Below, one piece after another: positions 6,068 through 7,556 of a stretch of DNA of 7,556 bases (positions within the stretch are counted from its first letter, which is position 1; each line of letters opens with the position of its first letter). The stretch is from Candidatus Peribacteria bacterium (GTDB taxonomy: Bacteria > Patescibacteriota > Gracilibacteria > Peribacterales > Peribacteraceae), in NCBI GenBank assembly GCA_012515645.1, contig JAAYXY010000110.1:1-7556 (forward strand). The letters run 5' to 3'. The position numbers were made by a program, and so were the translations under genes. The notes under the pieces are model-generated. The model worked only from the letters and a program-made list of their open reading frames with translations. It was not told the DNA's origin and made no database searches.

Positions 6068-7126
6068 ATGGCCTCCTCTACAGTTACTTCTTCCAAACGT
6101 ACTATGCAAGTACAGCAGAACCGGAAACAGCACGATGAACAGCAAGCGGCGATCGATGCGACTCTTGAGCAAATTACCAAGCAGTACGGTGAAGGAGCAA
6201 TCATGCGCATGAATGAAAAGCATCACGCCAACGTGCAGACCGCGTCCAGCGGTTCATTGGCATTGGACATTGCTCTGGGCGGCGGCATTCCGCTCGGTCG
6301 TGTGATTGAAATCTTTGGACCGGAGTCCTCCGGCAAAACGACAATTGCGCTCCATGCCATTGCCGAAGTACAACGTGGTCACGGTCGAGCTGCGTTCATT
6401 GATGCGGAACATGCACTGGATGTGACATATGCTGCAAAGATCGGCGTGAATATTGATGACCTGCTGGTTTCGCAGCCCGATAATGGCGAACAGGCACTTG
6501 AAATTACAGAAAAACTCGTACGGAGCGGTGCGATTAATATTGTTGTCGTGGATTCTGTTGCTGCTTTGACGCCGCGTGCGGAAATCGAAGGCATGATGGG
6601 CGATAACCATATGGGGCTGCAGGCGCGCTTGATGAGTCAGGCACTGCGCAAACTCACGTCCATTGTGAGTAAGACCCACTGTTCTGTTATCTTCATTAAT
6701 CAGTTGCGCATGAAGATTGGTGTGATGTTCGGCAATCCCGAAACGACCACGGGCGGCAATGCACTCAAGTTCTACTCTTCTGTGCGCATGGATGTGCGTC
6801 GCATCGATAAAATTCTCGAGAAGAATGCCGATGGCCAAGAGATCGTCGGGAACAGGACGCGTGTCAAAATTGTGAAGAACAAGATTGCTCCTCCGTTCCG
6901 CCAGGCGGAATTCGACATTCTGTACGCTCGCGGTATCAGTAAGGAAGGAGATCTTTTGGATCTTGGTGTCAAGTACCGTGTCCTGGAGAAATCGGGAGCA
7001 TATCTGCGTCATGGTGATGCGACACTTGGACAGGGGCGTGAGCAGGCACGCATGTTCCTCAAGGACAATCCTAAAATGGCTCAGCAGATCGAAAAGGAGA
7101 TTCGGGCAGCTATAGCTGCAGCATGA
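6068..7126 (+). CDS. recA: Recombinase RecA
   Basis: 352-residue RecA, an ATP-dependent strand-exchange protein for homologous recombination and, where LexA exists, the trigger of the SOS response. Numbering from the ATG at 6068: QQAAIDATLEQITKQYGEGAIMRM (25-48, given in outline) aligns with the family N-terminus. Walker A GPESSGKTT is at 84-92, the catalytic glutamate lies in IDAEHALD (E114), and Walker B NIVVVDS is at 157-163. Loop L1 lies in EIEGMMGDNHMGLQARLMSQ and loop L2 in INQLRMKIGVMFGNPETTTGGNALKFY. No intein interrupts it. The C-terminus ends RAAIAAA and lacks the acidic tail of the E. coli protein. Another ATG at 6104 would give 340 residues and is closer to the usual N-terminus; neither has a Shine-Dalgarno. 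The preceding 20 bases are pyrimidine-rich. Confidence 0.97.
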   Translation: MASSTVTSSKRTMQVQQNRKQHDEQQAAIDATLEQITKQYGEGAIMRMNEKHHANVQTASSGSLALDIALGGGIPLGRVIEIFGPESSGKTTIALHAIAEVQRGHGRAAFIDAEHALDVTYAAKIGVNIDDLLVSQPDNGEQALEITEKLVRSGAINIVVVDSVAALTPRAEIEGMMGDNHMGLQARLMSQALRKLTSIVSKTHCSVIFINQLRMKIGVMFGNPETTTGGNALKFYSSVRMDVRRIDKILEKNADGQEIVGNRTRVKIVKNKIAPPFRQAEFDILYARGISKEGDLLDLGVKYRVLEKSGAYLRHGDATLGQGREQARMFLKDNPKMAQQIEKEIRAAIAAA

Positions 7127-7127
7127 G

Positions 7128-7136
7128 TTTTCCACA
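7128..7136 (+). promoter_or_regulatory. DnaA-box-like 9-mer
   Basis: TTTTCCACA fits the relaxed DnaA-box consensus TTWTNCACA at every position, just after the recA stop codon. A weaker relative, ACTTCCACA, follows at 7139-7147. A single 9-mer match is expected by chance now and then, so binding is unproven. Confidence 0.3.
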
Positions 7137-7161
7137 GTACTTCCACAGTACTTCCACGTGC
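7130..7161 (+). repeat. 11-bp tandem direct repeat, 2.5 copies
   Basis: TTCCACAGTAC occurs twice head to tail (7130-7140, 7141-7151) and is followed by a partial, diverged copy TTCCACGTGC (7152-7161). The period is close to one DNA helical turn. It lies between recA and dnaB and overlaps the DnaA-box-like match. Confidence 0.8.
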
Positions 7162-7183
7162 AATAGTTGCCAGTGCAGATGTG

Positions 7184-7219
7184 GGGATGCTTCGCAAGGC
7201 TCGCGCATTGCCGCATCCC
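7184..7219 (+). terminator. Hairpin after recA, candidate terminator or attenuator
   Basis: GGGATGC (7184-7190) pairs perfectly with GCATCCC (7213-7219). Inside it GCAA (7194-7197) pairs with TTGC (7208-7211), leaving a 10-base loop and a small asymmetric internal loop. A flanking G-T pair extends the outer stem. The tail TTCTCT is pyrimidine-rich but is not a true U-run, so termination may be partial. The 3' arm overlaps a possible dnaB -35 box. Confidence 0.45.
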
Positions 7220-7235
7220 TTCTCTGCCGTACAAT
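7208..7235 (+). promoter_or_regulatory. Possible dnaB promoter
   Basis: TTGCCG (7208-7213, four of six) and TACAAT (7230-7235, five of six) are 16 bases apart. Transcription would begin near 7242, about five bases before the dnaB ATG, making the message nearly leaderless. This fits the absence of a Shine-Dalgarno. Confidence 0.35.
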
Positions 7236-7246
7236 GCCCTCCTTCC

Positions 7247-7556
7247 ATGCAGCAGAAGACACTCTCTCGGACGGCAACGAGCACGTTAGTCCAGCCTCAT
7301 TCCACTGAGGCGGAACGCACGGTGCTCGGTGCACTTTTGCTGGATCCAGATGCCATTATCACTGTGGGCGATTTTCTGAAGCCGGAGGACTTCTACGATC
7401 CCGTGCACCGTGAGGTCTATCAAGCAATTATTCATTTGCACCAGGGGCATGAACCGGTGGACTTCATAACAGTGTGTTCCAAGCTGGAGCAGAATGCTGT
7501 GATCCAGAATGTCGGCGGCAGCGCGTTTTTGGCGGATATCGCTGCAGCTGTTCCGA
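7247..7556 (+). CDS. dnaB: Replicative DNA helicase DnaB, N-terminal part (runs off the window)
   Basis: Only the first 103 codons are present; the frame is open to the window edge. The translation after the start includes STEAERTVLGALLLDPDAI (19-37), PEDFYDPVHREVYQAIIHLH (46-65), the region EPVDFITVCSKLEQ (69-82) and VGGSAFLADIAAAVP (89-103). These match the DnaB N-terminal domain pattern EAExxVLGALLxD, LxPEDFYxxxHxxIYxAI, PVDxxTVxxxL and GGxxYLxxL. This domain forms the trimeric collar of the hexameric helicase that unwinds the replication fork and contacts primase. The ATPase domain lies outside the window. No Shine-Dalgarno precedes the ATG; the leader is pyrimidine-rich. The first 15 residues are unconserved, so a slightly later start cannot be excluded. 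Confidence 0.93.
   Translation, partial: MQQKTLSRTATSTLVQPHSTEAERTVLGALLLDPDAIITVGDFLKPEDFYDPVHREVYQAIIHLHQGHEPVDFITVCSKLEQNAVIQNVGGSAFLADIAAAVP

Noticed and set aside
5582..6226. 214-codon leftward open frame across the lipoprotein end and recA upstream region
   Set aside because: Composition is arginine- and threonine-rich shadow sequence, it is antisense to two supported genes, and it would cover the recA control region.
1165..7126. UGA recoded as glycine, as in Gracilibacteria
   Set aside because: glmS and recA end with TGA exactly at the expected C-termini, and glycines at conserved sites are encoded by GGN.
6254..7234. 326-codon open frame opposite recA
   Set aside because: Antisense shadow of a certain recA gene; its residues show no family resemblance.

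Overview
The window looks like chromosomal DNA of a bacterium with about 50-53 % GC that uses the standard genetic code: TGA ends glmS and recA and is not read through. The best guess for the source is a Candidate Phyla Radiation (Patescibacteria) genome, possibly the Peregrinibacteria/Peribacteria branch. That guess rests on compact gene packing, a sigma-region-4/HARE winged-helix protein of a kind I associate with that radiation, divergent versions of universal proteins, and start codons mostly without a Shine-Dalgarno sequence. It is an inference, not a phylogenetic result.

Layout: two divergent transcription blocks leave a 144-bp spacer at 2941-3084. The leftward block is glmS (glucosamine-6-phosphate synthase), then an 81-residue protein of unknown function that overlaps the glmS stop by 4 bases, then a divergent sigma-70-family factor. 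A good sigma-70-type promoter precedes glmS. The rightward block starts with rpsT (ribosomal protein S20) and ruvX/yqgF (Holliday-junction resolvase-like), 9 bp apart. After a 178-bp AT-rich promoter region come a sigma-4/tandem winged-helix/HARE regulator and a lipoprotein whose start overlaps its stop (TAATG). Next are recA and the first 103 codons of dnaB, which runs off the window end.

How the genes fit together: the content is mostly housekeeping. glmS feeds UDP-GlcNAc and cell-wall synthesis. rpsT serves translation. ruvX, recA and dnaB serve rRNA processing/recombination, repair and replication. Two different proteins with sigma region 4 lie within 3 kb of each other, one a nearly complete sigma factor and one without region 2.

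The most interesting non-coding signals are around recA. Two copies of an 18-bp imperfect palindrome lie upstream of it and form a candidate damage-response operator of unfamiliar sequence. Between recA and dnaB are an 11-bp tandem repeat containing a DnaA-box match and a long hairpin that overlaps a possible near-leaderless dnaB promoter. I see no mobile element, CRISPR array, tRNA or rRNA, and no gene-free stretch longer than 300 bases.
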